Below, piece by piece: positions 54,520 through 64,000 of a DNA stretch of 64,000 nt. How positions within the stretch are numbered: the stretch's first letter is position 1; each line of letters opens with the position of its first letter. Where the stretch lies: contig JAULSN010000004.1 in NCBI GenBank assembly GCA_033439765.1, forward strand, positions 692,001 to 756,000. Direction: 5' to 3'. The notes beneath the pieces were generated by a model, which saw only the letters and a program-made list of their open reading frames with translations, did not search any database and was not told where the DNA came from. Source of the DNA: Lasiosphaeria ovina. Taxonomy: Eukaryota > Ascomycota > Sordariomycetes > Sordariales > Lasiosphaeriaceae. The translations under genes were made by a program, and so were the position numbers.

Positions 54520-56471
54520 GTCACGGCAGGTGCGAAGGACATTTGGGTGGCCCTGATCGGTCGCACGCTACACGACTCGAGCTAACTAAGCAACCCCGCT
54601 ATTAGTGGCCCGTGCCAAGTCCTGCCACGTAACCCACAAAACCTAGCCCACTTCTCCACGCACCGCGTAGCCTTTTGGAACTTTCTTTTCTTTTTCTTTC
54701 CTTAGCTTTAGATTCTACGAATACAGCGATGATTAGTGCAGCCCTATCTCATTAAATCGACTATACGGTGATAATCTAAAGCTCATAACCTATTACCTGG
54801 GAAGGCCTTAAAGAATATCCCACCGAAGATTTGTTTATTTCGTTAAAATCTACTACCGTCGTAAAGAAGGGTACGCACCAGTTATACGAGATCAGAACCT
54901 AGCGACCGTACGGAAGGAATCGTACCAAGCGGTACAAACCTACGGGGAAGTCCCTATATAACCGAGGGAATGTCTACCATCGGTTCGGATCACTCTATAG
55001 AGGAGAACCTCTAGCGGGCCCTCGAGGAGGTCGCCTACCGATAGGATGACTTCATCAAAGCCCAGCCGTATAAGATCTCTAATACTATTCTCTCCCGGTT
55101 AGTCCGCGAATACGAGACTTTGGCTCGTACCACAAGAACCATATCGGTAAGAGCTTCTACGATAACGATTCGCGACCCCGTTCCGGGAATAAGTAAGGCC
55201 GAAATCAATCGAGAAGTTTATAACCAGGCTATCCTCCCGGAGATCGCCAAAGTATAGTTTAATCTAACTCACGAGGACCTTAAGGGTGATTTCTAGTAGA
55301 AGATCACCGATATAGCCGCTATATTCGTCAAGCGCGGAAAGAAGGGACCCGCTATACTATTCCGAACGCTCCTCCCGGAGAATAAGGACCTAACCTTTGA
55401 GGGGCTAATAAATATAAAGGATTTCGAGCGTGAGGCGTCGTACAACCCCGACGAGCTCTAGTACGAGATGAAATTACGAATAATTATAATATATACGCTC
55501 TATAGGTAGGTAGTATAGCTATACGATATCGCTTATAACTAGTCGACCGTAATCCGAAATATCCGCTCGTAGGCCGATCGCCTCCTAATAGATAGACTAG
55601 CCCTAGACGCCCTCGCCTCTACGGAAGACGACCTACTAGAGAATACGTAGGTAGCCCTTAAGGATCGGGACCGTACTATATAGAGAATATAGGAATATAT
55701 CGATAGCCTAAACCGTACTATCGTTACCGATATACTCTCTTAATATAGCTCGCGGTACTTAACCCCAGCCTTTGGTAATTCGTAGCCCCGCCGAAGTACG
55801 AAGATAGTAGACCCTCCTCTTTTCTATAACGATAGTACGAAAGATATAATCACTTTTAATACCTAGATTCGTCAAATAGAGAATAAGCTATAGGTTAACG
55901 CCGATTACTACGAGATAGACCGCGCGCGTCAGACCTATATTAAACTCCGCTTAGTAGGTAATGCCTCTCTATAGCTAGAACCGTATTTGGAGGACGCCTA
56001 TCCTAACCAGATCAAGACCGTAGAAGATTTACTAGCCTAGCTTAAGAATAAGTACCGTAACGTAAATCGCGAAGAGGAGGCTCTAGAGGAGTTTAATAAT
56101 CTTTATATATTACCTAGAGATAATTATTACGAGTTCCGGAATAAGTTTATTCGTCTAGTAGGCCAGTACCGCCGCCCCCAATCTAAGTAGAAGAAGGAGT
56201 TTAAGCGCCGCCTTACTCCTACTATATAGGATAAGTTAACGCGTAAATATATCGACGATACCGTCGACTTTGAGAAGTACGCTAAGATCGGAGCCGAGTT
56301 TGCGCTAAATATAAAGCTCGCCTAGAAGGTACGATAGGCTAATAAAGCTAAGGTAGAGAAGCCTACTACTAGCGGCGTTAATAGTGGCTCTGGAGGTAGT
56401 TAGGGCGTACCTCGACGTAACCCCCGAGGTAGTGGCGGAACCGATAGCTAACCCACGCCCCCCGCTCCTAC
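54520..56471 (+). mobile_element. RIP-degraded Gypsy element: LTR and gag
   Basis: It begins TGTCACGGCAGG, a typical start of fungal Ty3/Gypsy LTRs. It shares CCTGGGAAGGC...AATATCCCACCGA with the LTR at 60499. From about 54970 to 56460 a plus-strand gag frame with many TAG/TAA stops is readable, for example RDNYYEFRNKFIRLVGQYRR and YIDDTVDFEKYAKIGAEFAL near the end. The pol part is absent; copy E follows. Confidence 0.65.
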
Positions 56472-58197
56472 TTTTTTTTTTTTTTTTTCTCTCATTACGC
56501 GTATGCAGCCCGTAGGGCTATGACGCGGCCTATTTAAGCTATAGACGGCTATTTAGAAAGTTATAAGGAAAGACTAATCTAATAGGGCATACTAGACGTA
56601 GAAAATCCTAGCCAAAGTCCTATACAAAGTAAGGTTCTTATTCCGTGTACGTTTTTCAAGTCAAAGCGGGTAAGGTATCATGTACCTAAAAGGAGGGTAA
56701 AAGAGGAAAGGAGAGGGAGGGTAATCAAGCTAAGCTATCTATTTTGTAGTAGTTTTAAAACTAACTGCAAGATAGTAGCTAGGGAATCCTCGCGTAGCTG
56801 GCGGACTGGTTGGCGGGCTACCTGGCGGGCTGGTTGGCCGGCTGGTTGGCCGGCTGGTTGGCCGGCTGGCTTGCGAATTGGCTGCCTACTAGCAACCTCG
56901 GCGTAGGTAGGCCGCTGCCGAGGCGAGGAAACGGCTTGAGAGTGTTGTGGGCCTAGTTCCGGGCCTGAGGGAGGTCTTTGGGGGCACTTCAAGGCCCAGG
57001 CTTGGTGTAGGCCACTACAGTTGATACATCTTGGTGGCTTTTTTGTTGCTTTTTCCTGGCACTGCGTTGAGAGGTGGCCTGGCCTACTACAGAAGCCACA
57101 GATCTGGGGTCCAGTACAAGTGCTAGCGATATGGCCGAAGCCAAAGCATCGGTAGCACTGTATTACCCCTGATCTAGGTTTTCCAGTAGGTAGGGCTGGC
57201 TGTATAGCTGGCTGTGTGGCTGGCTGTATGGCTGGCTGTGTGGCTGGCTGTGTGGCCGGCTGCGTGGCTGGCTGCGTGGCTGGCTGTGTGGCCGGCTGCG
57301 TGGCTGGCTGCGTGGCTGGCTGCGTGGCTGGCTGCGTGGCTATCTTTGTGGCTGTGGCTGGCTGTGTGGCCGGCTTGAGAGCCTGCTTTTCGAAGGCTCG
57401 TACTCGGAGAGCCTGTACCCCGAGAGCCATATGCTTCATACAGTTGAAAAGGACCTTTATAGTATCATAGGGATATATATCTTCTTTTCCTTCGTGGTTC
57501 CATTCCATTAGCTGGCCAAATGGTAGATATGGCCACATCATAGCCATATCTTCCCATATGTCCTTTGGAATGATATCCTCAATTTTAGTATCTTCTTCGT
57601 AGGGGCTTTTTGCCTCGAGGGGGTTCTTCTTCAAGCGGTTCGCTATATAGCTAGCTATATAGGTAGCTGCGTGGGTGGCTGCGTGGTTGGTGGCTGCGTG
57701 GTTGGCTGCGTGGTTGGTGGCTGCGTGGTTGGCTGCGTGGTTGGTGGCTGCGTGGTTGGCTGCGGGGTTGGTGGCTGTATGGTTGGCTGCGGGGTTGATG
57801 GCTCTGGCTGTGGCTGTGACTGTGGCTATGGCTGCGGGGTTGGCTTTGTGGGTGGTGGATTTTTGGGTGGCTTTTTGGGTGGCTTTTTGGGTGGCTTTTT
57901 GGGTGGCTTTTTGGGTGGCTTTTGCTTGGCTGATTCTAGCCCATTGGGTCAAGGTGGGGCTTTCGGGAAGGTCGGGAAGTCTCGTGATCTGCGGTGGGTC
58001 CGGCAGGTCGTCTGAAGAATCTTCATCGTCGGTCTTTGGGCCCAATTGCTTTGCTTTTCGACCCTCCATGCGCCCGCGCAACTGGCCGCGCGGTGCAGCC
58101 ATTGCGTAGGCGTTGAAGGCTCGTCGAGGGCAATTGATTGATGTCGCTTTCGTCGATTTTGGTGCTGTTTTGAACCAAATGCGAGTCTTCGTGTTTC
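56472..58197 (-). mobile_element. Gag-only non-autonomous LINE-like element, copy E
   Basis: 1726 bp with poly(A) seen as the T-run 56472-56488 and the family leader at the right end. No target duplication is visible. The flanks are two different Gypsy remnants in opposite orientation, so the locus was rearranged or the flanks were replaced. Confidence 0.85.
56735..58102 (-). CDS. ORF1 (gag-like) protein of copy E
   Basis: 455 residues, open. It has fewer PATQ units than copies A and B but more KATQ and NHAA units at the N-terminal side. All three Cys/His knuckles are intact (second: CGFCSRPGHLSTQC; third: CINCSGLHQAWALKC). Together with copy A it is the best candidate for a working protein. 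Confidence 0.85.
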   Translation of the reverse strand: MAAPRGQLRGRMEGRKAKQLGPKTDDEDSSDDLPDPPQITRLPDLPESPTLTQWARISQAKATQKATQKATQKATQKATQKSTTHKANPAAIATVTATARAINPAANHTATNPAANHAATNHAANHAATNHAANHAATNHAATHAATYIASYIANRLKKNPLEAKSPYEEDTKIEDIIPKDIWEDMAMMWPYLPFGQLMEWNHEGKEDIYPYDTIKVLFNCMKHMALGVQALRVRAFEKQALKPATQPATATKIATQPATQPATQPATQPATQPATQPATQPATQPATQPAIQPATQPAIQPALPTGKPRSGVIQCYRCFGFGHIASTCTGPQICGFCSRPGHLSTQCQEKATKKPPRCINCSGLHQAWALKCPQRPPSGPELGPQHSQAVSSPRQRPTYAEVASRQPIRKPAGQPAGQPAGQPARQVARQPVRQLREDSLATILQLVLKLLQNR

Positions 58198-59697
58198 TTC
58201 GTACTCCGTAATATATATACGATAAGCCTCTAGTTCCTCTAGAGATATCTTATAGAGAGGGCTATAGATAAGGTCTTTCTCTAGGGTCTTACCTTCTAAT
58301 AACTCGATATAGTAATTAGCCTTTCCTAAGCGGTAGGGTACGCGAATATCCGATTCGGCTTTACTAAAGACGTCTAGGAAATTATAATACGCTATAAGGA
58401 CGGTCTAGATAATTTTCTTAGCTAGATCTATATCGTCTTTTAGTAACTACTATTCCTAGCGGTCCTAGATATATCGGTCTAGTTCATATAACGATATAAT
58501 ATAGATAGAGTCCTACGCCTTATAGGCCGTCTTAAGGAACGATATAGCTCTAACTATACGTAGGTTAGGTATACGCTCTTTATACTAGCTAATAGCGTCT
58601 CGCTTTATCTTATATCGCCCGCGAATATCCGTTTCCGGGTATAAGGAAGTAATCGTTACCTTCGGTTAACTTAGTTCCGGTAGGCTTAGTTGACCTTCCT
58701 TATTATCGCTACTACTACCGTTATAGAGTTCCCGCTCTATACGGTTTAGCTCGCGTTATTAGAAGTTACTAGACGACGACCTCCGGGGTTATTAGTTAAG
58801 GAAGCGAACTTTCTTTAGACGGGGAGTAATAGGGGTAGGCGTAGGAGAAGTAATAGGTTCTGGTTTAATAGCTTATTACTCTAGGATCTTAATTCGATTA
58901 TAGATATTACGTCTATCCTAACGTCGTTTATCCTCGGCGTCTATAGCCTATTACCTCCGTACTATATCCTCCTAATAGCTCTTACTCTTAAGAAGCTTGG
59001 TCTTCCCGACCGGGATATCTATCTAGTACCGCGGGTCGACGTTCTAGTCGGGGGGGAATAGTAGGCGCTACTTTATATAGTCCGCCTATACGTCGTAGTA
59101 CGCGAACTAGTTCTTACTAATAAGGATATCGTACCTTATCTCGAGTACGATTATCTATTTATTATAAATAATTCGCCCTTATATACGGAGGTACCCTCGT
59201 ACTAGCCTACTAATATCCTATATAGGCTTACCTCGATAATCGGAAACTCCTCTCTTACGAAAGTTATCTAATTAATCGGACTATAGGTACTTTACTATTT
59301 ATTTAGCGAATCTAGGGCTTATAAATATATAACTATTTACTCCCGTATCTATTAATACGTTAGAAATAGAAAGAGAAAATCCATTATTAGTTATACTATA
59401 GTTATAAAGGAAGGAACCTCTATTAATAAGGGGGTTAATATTGAAGGAACTATTATTTAATTATTCTAACGAGATACCTTATCTTAATATACTTAATCCT
59501 ATCTTCTTCTTCGTCGATCTTAGGGATATATTCCCTAGGAGGGAGTCCTTATTTCCTAGGGCGCCTAGTTTATTAACTCGATATCGGTATCGTTATTATC
59601 GCTTATCGACGAAGACTAGCTACTATCTTCCTCCGAGTCCGAATTAAATTACTATCTATATAATAGCTCGGATTTTGGCTTCCTATTAACGACGAGC
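58198..59697 (-). mobile_element. RIP-degraded Gypsy protease and start of reverse transcriptase
   Basis: Minus-strand reading: NVLIDTGVNSYIFIS near 59360-59310 is a retroviral-type aspartic protease site. Near 58320-58205 the piece YYIELLEGKTL...PLYKISLEELEAYRIYI is the usual run-in to a Gypsy reverse transcriptase. Stops are frequent and composition is TpA-rich. It is cut off at both sides by LINE copies. Confidence 0.7.
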
Positions 59698-60498
59698 TTT
59701 TTTTTTTTTTTTTTTTTCTCATTACGCGTATGCAGCCCGTAGGGCTATGACGCGGCCTATTTAAGCTATAGACGGCTACTCAAAGGTTATAAGGAAAGAC
59801 TAATCTAATAGGGCATACTAGAAGTAGAAAATCCTGGACGAAGTATAATTCCGGTTCCGTGTACTTTTTTCAAGTCAAAGCGTGTAAGGTATCATGTACC
59901 TAGGGGGTAAACAAAGGAAAATAAAGAAAATACAATACAGATATAGGAAATAGTTCAAAGATCGTTTATAGCCAGGTTTTCCTCGCTCCATCTCGCTGTA
60001 CAGATTCCTGTACTGCTTAGGTAGCCCCCTAGGGCCTGTCTTCCCTTCGTAGTATAATACAGGGTCTGTAGAGAGGGTAGGAGGCCCTGTAAGGCCTTCT
60101 TCAGTACTTTCCTCTCTTCCTTATACCGCTTGCAGTACAGTAGGAGGTGTGTGGGTGTCTCTTTTTGTGTGCAGTCTGCTCCCCTACACTCACTTGATTC
60201 GATTTTTCCAATCTTCGCTAGGTAGGTAGCTAGGTATCCTATCCCGGTCTTCAACTGGGTATAGGCCGATTGGTTCGGCCTTGGTAGGTTCGGTATAGTT
60301 GGTTTTACACTGTAGGTTATCAGGCCCTGTGCAACCCTTCTATAGTGAGTACCTATGCCTTTTGGTCGTAGGCCTATAGCCTCCCGCTCTTCTTCGGCTT
60401 TCCAGTCGGCTTTCCATGCCTCCTTTATAGCCTTTTTTACTTGCCTTCGTAGGTAGGCCATAGATACGTAGTAGTTTGTTTTTCTACCACTTTCTAGG
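59698..60498 (-). mobile_element. 5'-truncated LINE with the end of ORF2
   Basis: Minus strand with poly(A) (T-run 59698-59718), then a tail of about 200 bp closely matching the tail of the gag-only family, then the ORF2 C-terminus. It is cut at 60498 by an LTR. Confidence 0.85.
59955..60461 (-). pseudogene. LINE ORF2 C-terminal fragment
   Basis: 168 codons, open at its left end. It holds the C-terminal Cys/His motif of LINE reverse transcriptases (C-x5-C-x6-H-LLLYCKRYKEER; CRGADCTQKETPTHLLLYC) and a preceding QLKTGIGYLATYLAKIG helix, as in Tad1/I-type elements. Endonuclease and reverse-transcriptase domains are missing. Confidence 0.8.
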
Positions 60499-60846
60499 TG
60501 TCACGGTCGGCACCAGCGCCAAGGCCCCACCACGGATTTAAGCTCATTACTAGCCCCGATTAGGATTAGTCGCACGTGACCTCCCGCAAGCCCCAGAGGT
60601 CCGTGCTCCCTGAGCCCTAGCCCATACTTACCCCGCGACCACAATCGCACCTTTGTAGATTTTCTTCCTTTCTTCTTCACCTTAGAATCCTTAGACTATA
60701 GTATAGCTATATTAGCGATCCTTTTCCTAGTTACTATTGACCGCTATCACATTATTCTAAGGTTAATATCCACCGCCTGGGAAGGCTTTCTAATATCCCA
60801 CCGACCTAAAGAAGAAGAAACCGACTAACAAGATTGACCTGACACA
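60499..60846 (+). repeat. LTR remnant, family 3
   Basis: It starts TGTCACGGTCGG and ends near CCTGACA. It resembles the LTR at 54520. No target duplication is seen; it separates two LINE pieces. Confidence 0.6.
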
Positions 60847-61179
60847 ACACTCTCAAGCCATATAAAAACGAATTCGGTCGTGGCTGCACCCACCCAAAAC
60901 AACGCCAAAATCGACGAGACCTACTGCGTTCGAAAGCCCTCGAAAAACCCTATCTATTGATACTGGCCTGCCCGCCGCGCGATCATTTGCGCGTGTGTGG
61001 TGGGCGGTTGAAGTAGTAAGGAGTGAGGGGGCTGGCAAAGTGAAAAATTTTCTCACCACGCACGTGACCACGTCCCCCACCCAACTAAAAAACAACCACG
61101 GCTTACCCACAGCCCAACGTCCCCCACCCAACAAAAAAAACGAACCGGACGGCTTATCCACAGCCCGGCCAGTCCCGAG

Positions 61180-63351
61180 ATGACTAATCCCACCAACCCA
61201 ATCACGCCAAAAAAGCGGAAGGCATCGGATCCAACAACACCCCCTATACGCTCAGAACCAAAGGCCCCTCAAAAGCCCAAAAGTTCTGTAAATATAGAGG
61301 GCCTACAGGTGCCCCCCCCGCAAATGAGGCCTATGAAGACCTTCAAACGTAATGTACAAGAGATGGGTAACTTCAAATATCCAAAGGATATGGCTACGGC
61401 TACGGCTACGGCTATAGATACGGCTACGGCTACGGCTACGGCTACGGCTACGGCTACGGCTACGGCTACAGCTACGGCTACGGCTACGGCCAAACCATTA
61501 GCTACGGCTACGGCTACGCCTATGGCTACGCCTATGGCTACCGCTACGGCTACGGCTACGACCAAACCTACGGCTACGCCTAAGGCTACGCCTGTGGCTA
61601 CGCCTATGGCTACGCCTATGGCTACGCCTATGGCTACGCCTATGGCTACGCCTATGGCTACGCCGATGGCTACGCCGATGGCTACGCCTATGGCTACGCC
61701 TAAGACTACGCCTAAGGCTACGGCTACAACTAAGGAAGATATAGAAGACCTACAGCCCCCCCGGGAGCCTAGGGAGCCCTATATCCCCTTAACGGAGGCT
61801 AGTAATACTAGTGCTCGCTACGAAAGTAGCACCCCTATAAGCGGTATTACGACCCAAGAAGAGAGGCAGTCCGGCTTATACAGCTCCGGGGGCACTATAG
61901 AAGGAGGTGCTGGCCCCGGAGGTATAGGCTTAGAAAATCTGGCCACAGGCCTACAATCTACGGATTTAGACCCCCCAGAAGGACTAGTAGGGCCCAAGTC
62001 GAAAGACCGTGGCCCTCGACCCGGTATTCAACTTACCAACTCTTCAAGGGAGTCTACTACTATAGAAGGCCCTGTGGAGGGCCCCGTTGGCCCTACTCCC
62101 CCGCAGAAGCAACCCCTGCCCCCCCCCAAGCACAATAACAAACCCCCGGAAGGTAGTATGCTAGCTACGGCTAAAGAAGAAAAAGCCCAGGCCCAAGCAC
62201 TACTACAACGAGCGTTATACCTCGTAAAAGAAGCCAACACACTACTACCGAGATATAGTAGTATAGTAGAAAGCCTAGAGCAAGCCATAGCTACTACGGC
62301 TAATACTACTACTATTACTACTACTACTACTTCTAGGAAAATAGTACCTAAGAAAACGTACGCCGAGGTAGTAGCCACGAACCAACTACCGAAGCCTACG
62401 CAAAAGGGTACTACGATTACTACTAGTATAAGTAGTAGAAAGGATAGTAAGATAGTAGTACTACTCGATAAAGAATCTTCGAATATACCTACGATTGACT
62501 CAAAGGCTATAAGAGACCAAATCAATAAGGCTCTAAACGCTATAGTAGTCGCTAAGGTAGAAATATCGCAGAAAAACAACATAGTCATCACAACCGTAAA
62601 CCAATCAGCAAAGCAGCTACTGGAAGCAAAAGAAAAGTGGCGAAATTGCCTTAGCGGTTGGCCTATTCGAAGTATAGAGGAACCAGCTACCTGGCTCAAA
62701 CTAGTAGCTTATAAAGTACCTATATACGAAGCTAGAGAGGGCTTTAGTTCCTTCAAGGCCGAATGTAAAGAGTACAATAACTTCGAAGTCCAAGGCGAGC
62801 CAAGATGGCTAGTTCAACCAAAAGAAGGCCAGTATTACGGCTCCGTAGTATTCGCAGTAGCTACGAAGGCCCAGAGCAACCTGCTACTAAAGGATGGCCT
62901 AACTATGGCTGGGACCGCCCTGAAAGTAGTAAATTACAGGCCTTATTCTACCTCAACGCAGTGTAGAAGATGCCAAGGCTTCGGGCATAACCAAGAGACC
63001 TGTAAGAAGCCGGTAGCATGTAGGGTATGTGCCAAAGGCCACTATACCGAAAGGCATAGCTGCCCTGTATGCAAAAATACAGGGCCCTGCGAGCATATAG
63101 TAGCGAAGTGTAAGAACTGCGATAAAAACCACGAATCGAACAGCCCTGACTGCGAGGCCGTAAAAGCCTTGAGGCCGGCCCAAAGGCCAGCCCAGGCCCA
63201 GCCCACGCAGCCCACACAGCCTACGAAGCCTACGAAGCCTACACAGCCTACGCAGCCTACGCAGCCTAAGCAGCCTAAGCAGCCCAAGCAGCCTACGCAG
63301 CCTACGCAGCCTACGCAGTATACAGACCCTACCCAAAACCTATGGGAATAA
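61180..63351 (+). CDS. LINE ORF1 (gag-like) protein
   Basis: 723 residues, open. It has a basic N-terminus (PKKRKASD, a possible nuclear signal), then a long Ala-Thr / Met-Ala-Thr-Pro repeat stretch coded by GGCTAC-type hexamers (about residues 69-188), then a Pro-rich region. KKTYAEVVATNQL follows, and after it a folded domain (about residues 445-590; VVVAKVEISQKNNIVITT). At the end there are Cys/His knuckles: CRRCQGFGHNQETC, CRVCAKGHYTERHSC and CKNCDKNHESNSPDC. A PTQ/PKQ repeat tail ends at TAA 63349-63351. ORF1 proteins of this type package LINE RNA. Confidence 0.88.
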   Translation: MTNPTNPITPKKRKASDPTTPPIRSEPKAPQKPKSSVNIEGLQVPPPQMRPMKTFKRNVQEMGNFKYPKDMATATATAIDTATATATATATATATATATATATAKPLATATATPMATPMATATATATTKPTATPKATPVATPMATPMATPMATPMATPMATPMATPMATPMATPKTTPKATATTKEDIEDLQPPREPREPYIPLTEASNTSARYESSTPISGITTQEERQSGLYSSGGTIEGGAGPGGIGLENLATGLQSTDLDPPEGLVGPKSKDRGPRPGIQLTNSSRESTTIEGPVEGPVGPTPPQKQPLPPPKHNNKPPEGSMLATAKEEKAQAQALLQRALYLVKEANTLLPRYSSIVESLEQAIATTANTTTITTTTTSRKIVPKKTYAEVVATNQLPKPTQKGTTITTSISSRKDSKIVVLLDKESSNIPTIDSKAIRDQINKALNAIVVAKVEISQKNNIVITTVNQSAKQLLEAKEKWRNCLSGWPIRSIEEPATWLKLVAYKVPIYEAREGFSSFKAECKEYNNFEVQGEPRWLVQPKEGQYYGSVVFAVATKAQSNLLLKDGLTMAGTALKVVNYRPYSTSTQCRRCQGFGHNQETCKKPVACRVCAKGHYTERHSCPVCKNTGPCEHIVAKCKNCDKNHESNSPDCEAVKALRPAQRPAQAQPTQPTQPTKPTKPTQPTQPTQPKQPKQPKQPTQPTQPTQYTDPTQNLWE
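61390..61740 (+). repeat. GGCTAC / GCTACGCCTATG tandem repeats inside LINE ORF1
   Basis: Hexamers coding Ala-Thr, then 12-mers coding Met-Ala-Thr-Pro. The repeats stay in frame. Confidence 0.9.
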
Positions 63352-63533
63352 AGGTCCTACAACACAATACGAATAGACAAAGTACGGCCCACCAAACGGC
63401 CTTAGAACTAGCCTTCAAGAACCAAGTAGACGTAATACTACTACAGGAGCCGTACTACTCAGGGAAGCCAAATAGCTACTATACTATTAGCCACCCTGCC
63501 TTCTATACAATTCTTCCACAACCAAAAATAGGT
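63342..63533 (+). pseudogene. LINE ORF2 start (endonuclease domain), truncated
   Basis: ATG 63342 overlaps the ORF1 stop (ATGGGAATAA). The visible 64 residues, IKVLQHNTNRQS...VDVILLQEPY, are the first strands of an endonuclease/exonuclease/phosphatase (APE-type) domain with the catalytic Glu in LQEPY. It is broken by the insertion of copy F. Confidence 0.85.
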
Positions 63534-64000
63534 ATTTTTTTTTTTTTTCTCTCATTACGCGTATGCAGCCCGTAGGGCTATGACGCGGCCTATTTAAGCT
63601 ATAGACGGCTATCTAGAAAGTTATAAGGAAAGACTAATCTAATAGGGCATACTAGACGTAGAAAATCCTAGCCAAAGTCCTATACAAAGTAAGGTTCTTA
63701 TTCCGTGTACGTTTTTCAAGTCAAAGCGGGTAAGGTATCATATACCTAAAAGGAGGGTAAAAGAGGAAAGGAGAGGGAGGGTAATCAAGCTAAGCTATCT
63801 ATTTTGTAGTAGTTTTAAAACTAACTGCAAGATAGTAGCTAGGGAATCCTCGCGTAGCTGGCGGACTGGTTGGCGGGCTACCTGGCGGGCTGGTTGACCG
63901 GCTGGTTGGCCGGCGGGCTTGCGAATTGGCTGCCTACTAGTAACCTCGGCGTAGGTAGGCCGCTGCCGAGGCGAGGATGCGGCTTGAAAGCGTTGTGGGC
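63534..64000 (-). mobile_element. Gag-only non-autonomous LINE-like element, copy F (partial)
   Basis: T-run (poly(A)) at about 63534-63548, then the family tail and the ORF1 3' end. It leaves the window at 64000. It is inserted in LINE ORF2. Confidence 0.88.
63795..64000 (-). CDS. ORF1 C-terminus of copy F (partial)
   Basis: The frame is open from the window edge to the stop at 63795. It carries the family end TYAEV...RQLREDSLATILQLVLKLL. The zinc knuckles lie outside the window. Confidence 0.75.
   Translation of the reverse strand, partial: PQRFQAASSPRQRPTYAEVTSRQPIRKPAGQPAGQPARQVARQPVRQLREDSLATILQLVLKLLQNR

Larger units (their letters stand above)
60847..63533 (+). mobile_element. LINE (Tad1/I-like) 5' part: leader, ORF1 and start of ORF2
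   Basis: The leader contains CCAAAATCGACGA and GCCCTCGA motifs also seen in the leader of the gag-only family. ORF1 (61180-63351) and ORF2 (from 63342) overlap. The element is cut at about 63533 by copy F in opposite orientation. Confidence 0.85.

Noticed and set aside
61269..61565. Val-Ala repeat frame antisense to the LINE ORF1
   Set aside because: Shadow of the GGCTAC hexamer array.

Overview
The window reads as nuclear DNA of a filamentous ascomycete (Pezizomycotina, probably a Sordariomycete). Genes are compact and carry short spliceosomal introns. The gene set is typical of these fungi: a fungal MRE11 and TAF10, Zn(II)2Cys6, HET-domain and NACHT/STAND genes, and a secreted subtilase. 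Many repeats show repeat-induced point mutation (RIP): CpA/TpG has been replaced by TpA, which leaves TAG/TAA stops in otherwise recognisable coding frames. I cannot name the species.

Gene-rich arm (1-24 kb). In order: C-terminus of a POT/PTR peptide transporter (+); an eight-exon secreted subtilase (-); a Pof1/NMNAT-like nucleotidyltransferase (-); APC10/DOC1 (-); MRE11 (+); TAF10 (+); mitochondrial ribosomal protein uS19m (-); a frameshifted Zn2Cys6 transcription factor (+); then a divergent pair made of a PDI-like ER protein lacking a CxxC site (-) and a prolyl 4-hydroxylase-like 2-oxoglutarate oxygenase (+). Splice sites and phases for most of these could be worked out by hand and give intact frames.

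Repeat-rich arm (24-64 kb). Three nested transposon blocks (about 25-33.8, 38.2-43.5 and 52.2-64 kb) are separated by host genes: a NACHT/STAND gene with one in-frame TGA, a HET-domain gene split by a solo LTR, an APC-family amino-acid permease with an apparent frameshift, and an intact secreted alpha/beta hydrolase. Solo LTRs with exact 5-bp target duplications, a Fot1/pogo element with TA duplications, a Tc1-like element, degraded Ty3/Gypsy pieces and two kinds of LINE are present. Insertion order can be read from the nesting.

The most notable element is a family of about 1.7-1.8 kb LINE-like copies that encode only an ORF1 (gag-like, zinc-knuckle) protein and no reverse transcriptase. They end in poly(A), create 10-13 bp target duplications, and share a roughly 200-bp 3' tail and 5'-leader motifs with larger LINE pieces here that do carry ORF2 fragments. 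Three copies keep an open ORF1 while the surrounding LTR and DNA elements are heavily mutated. This looks like a non-autonomous, gag-only retroposon that borrows a partner's reverse transcriptase.
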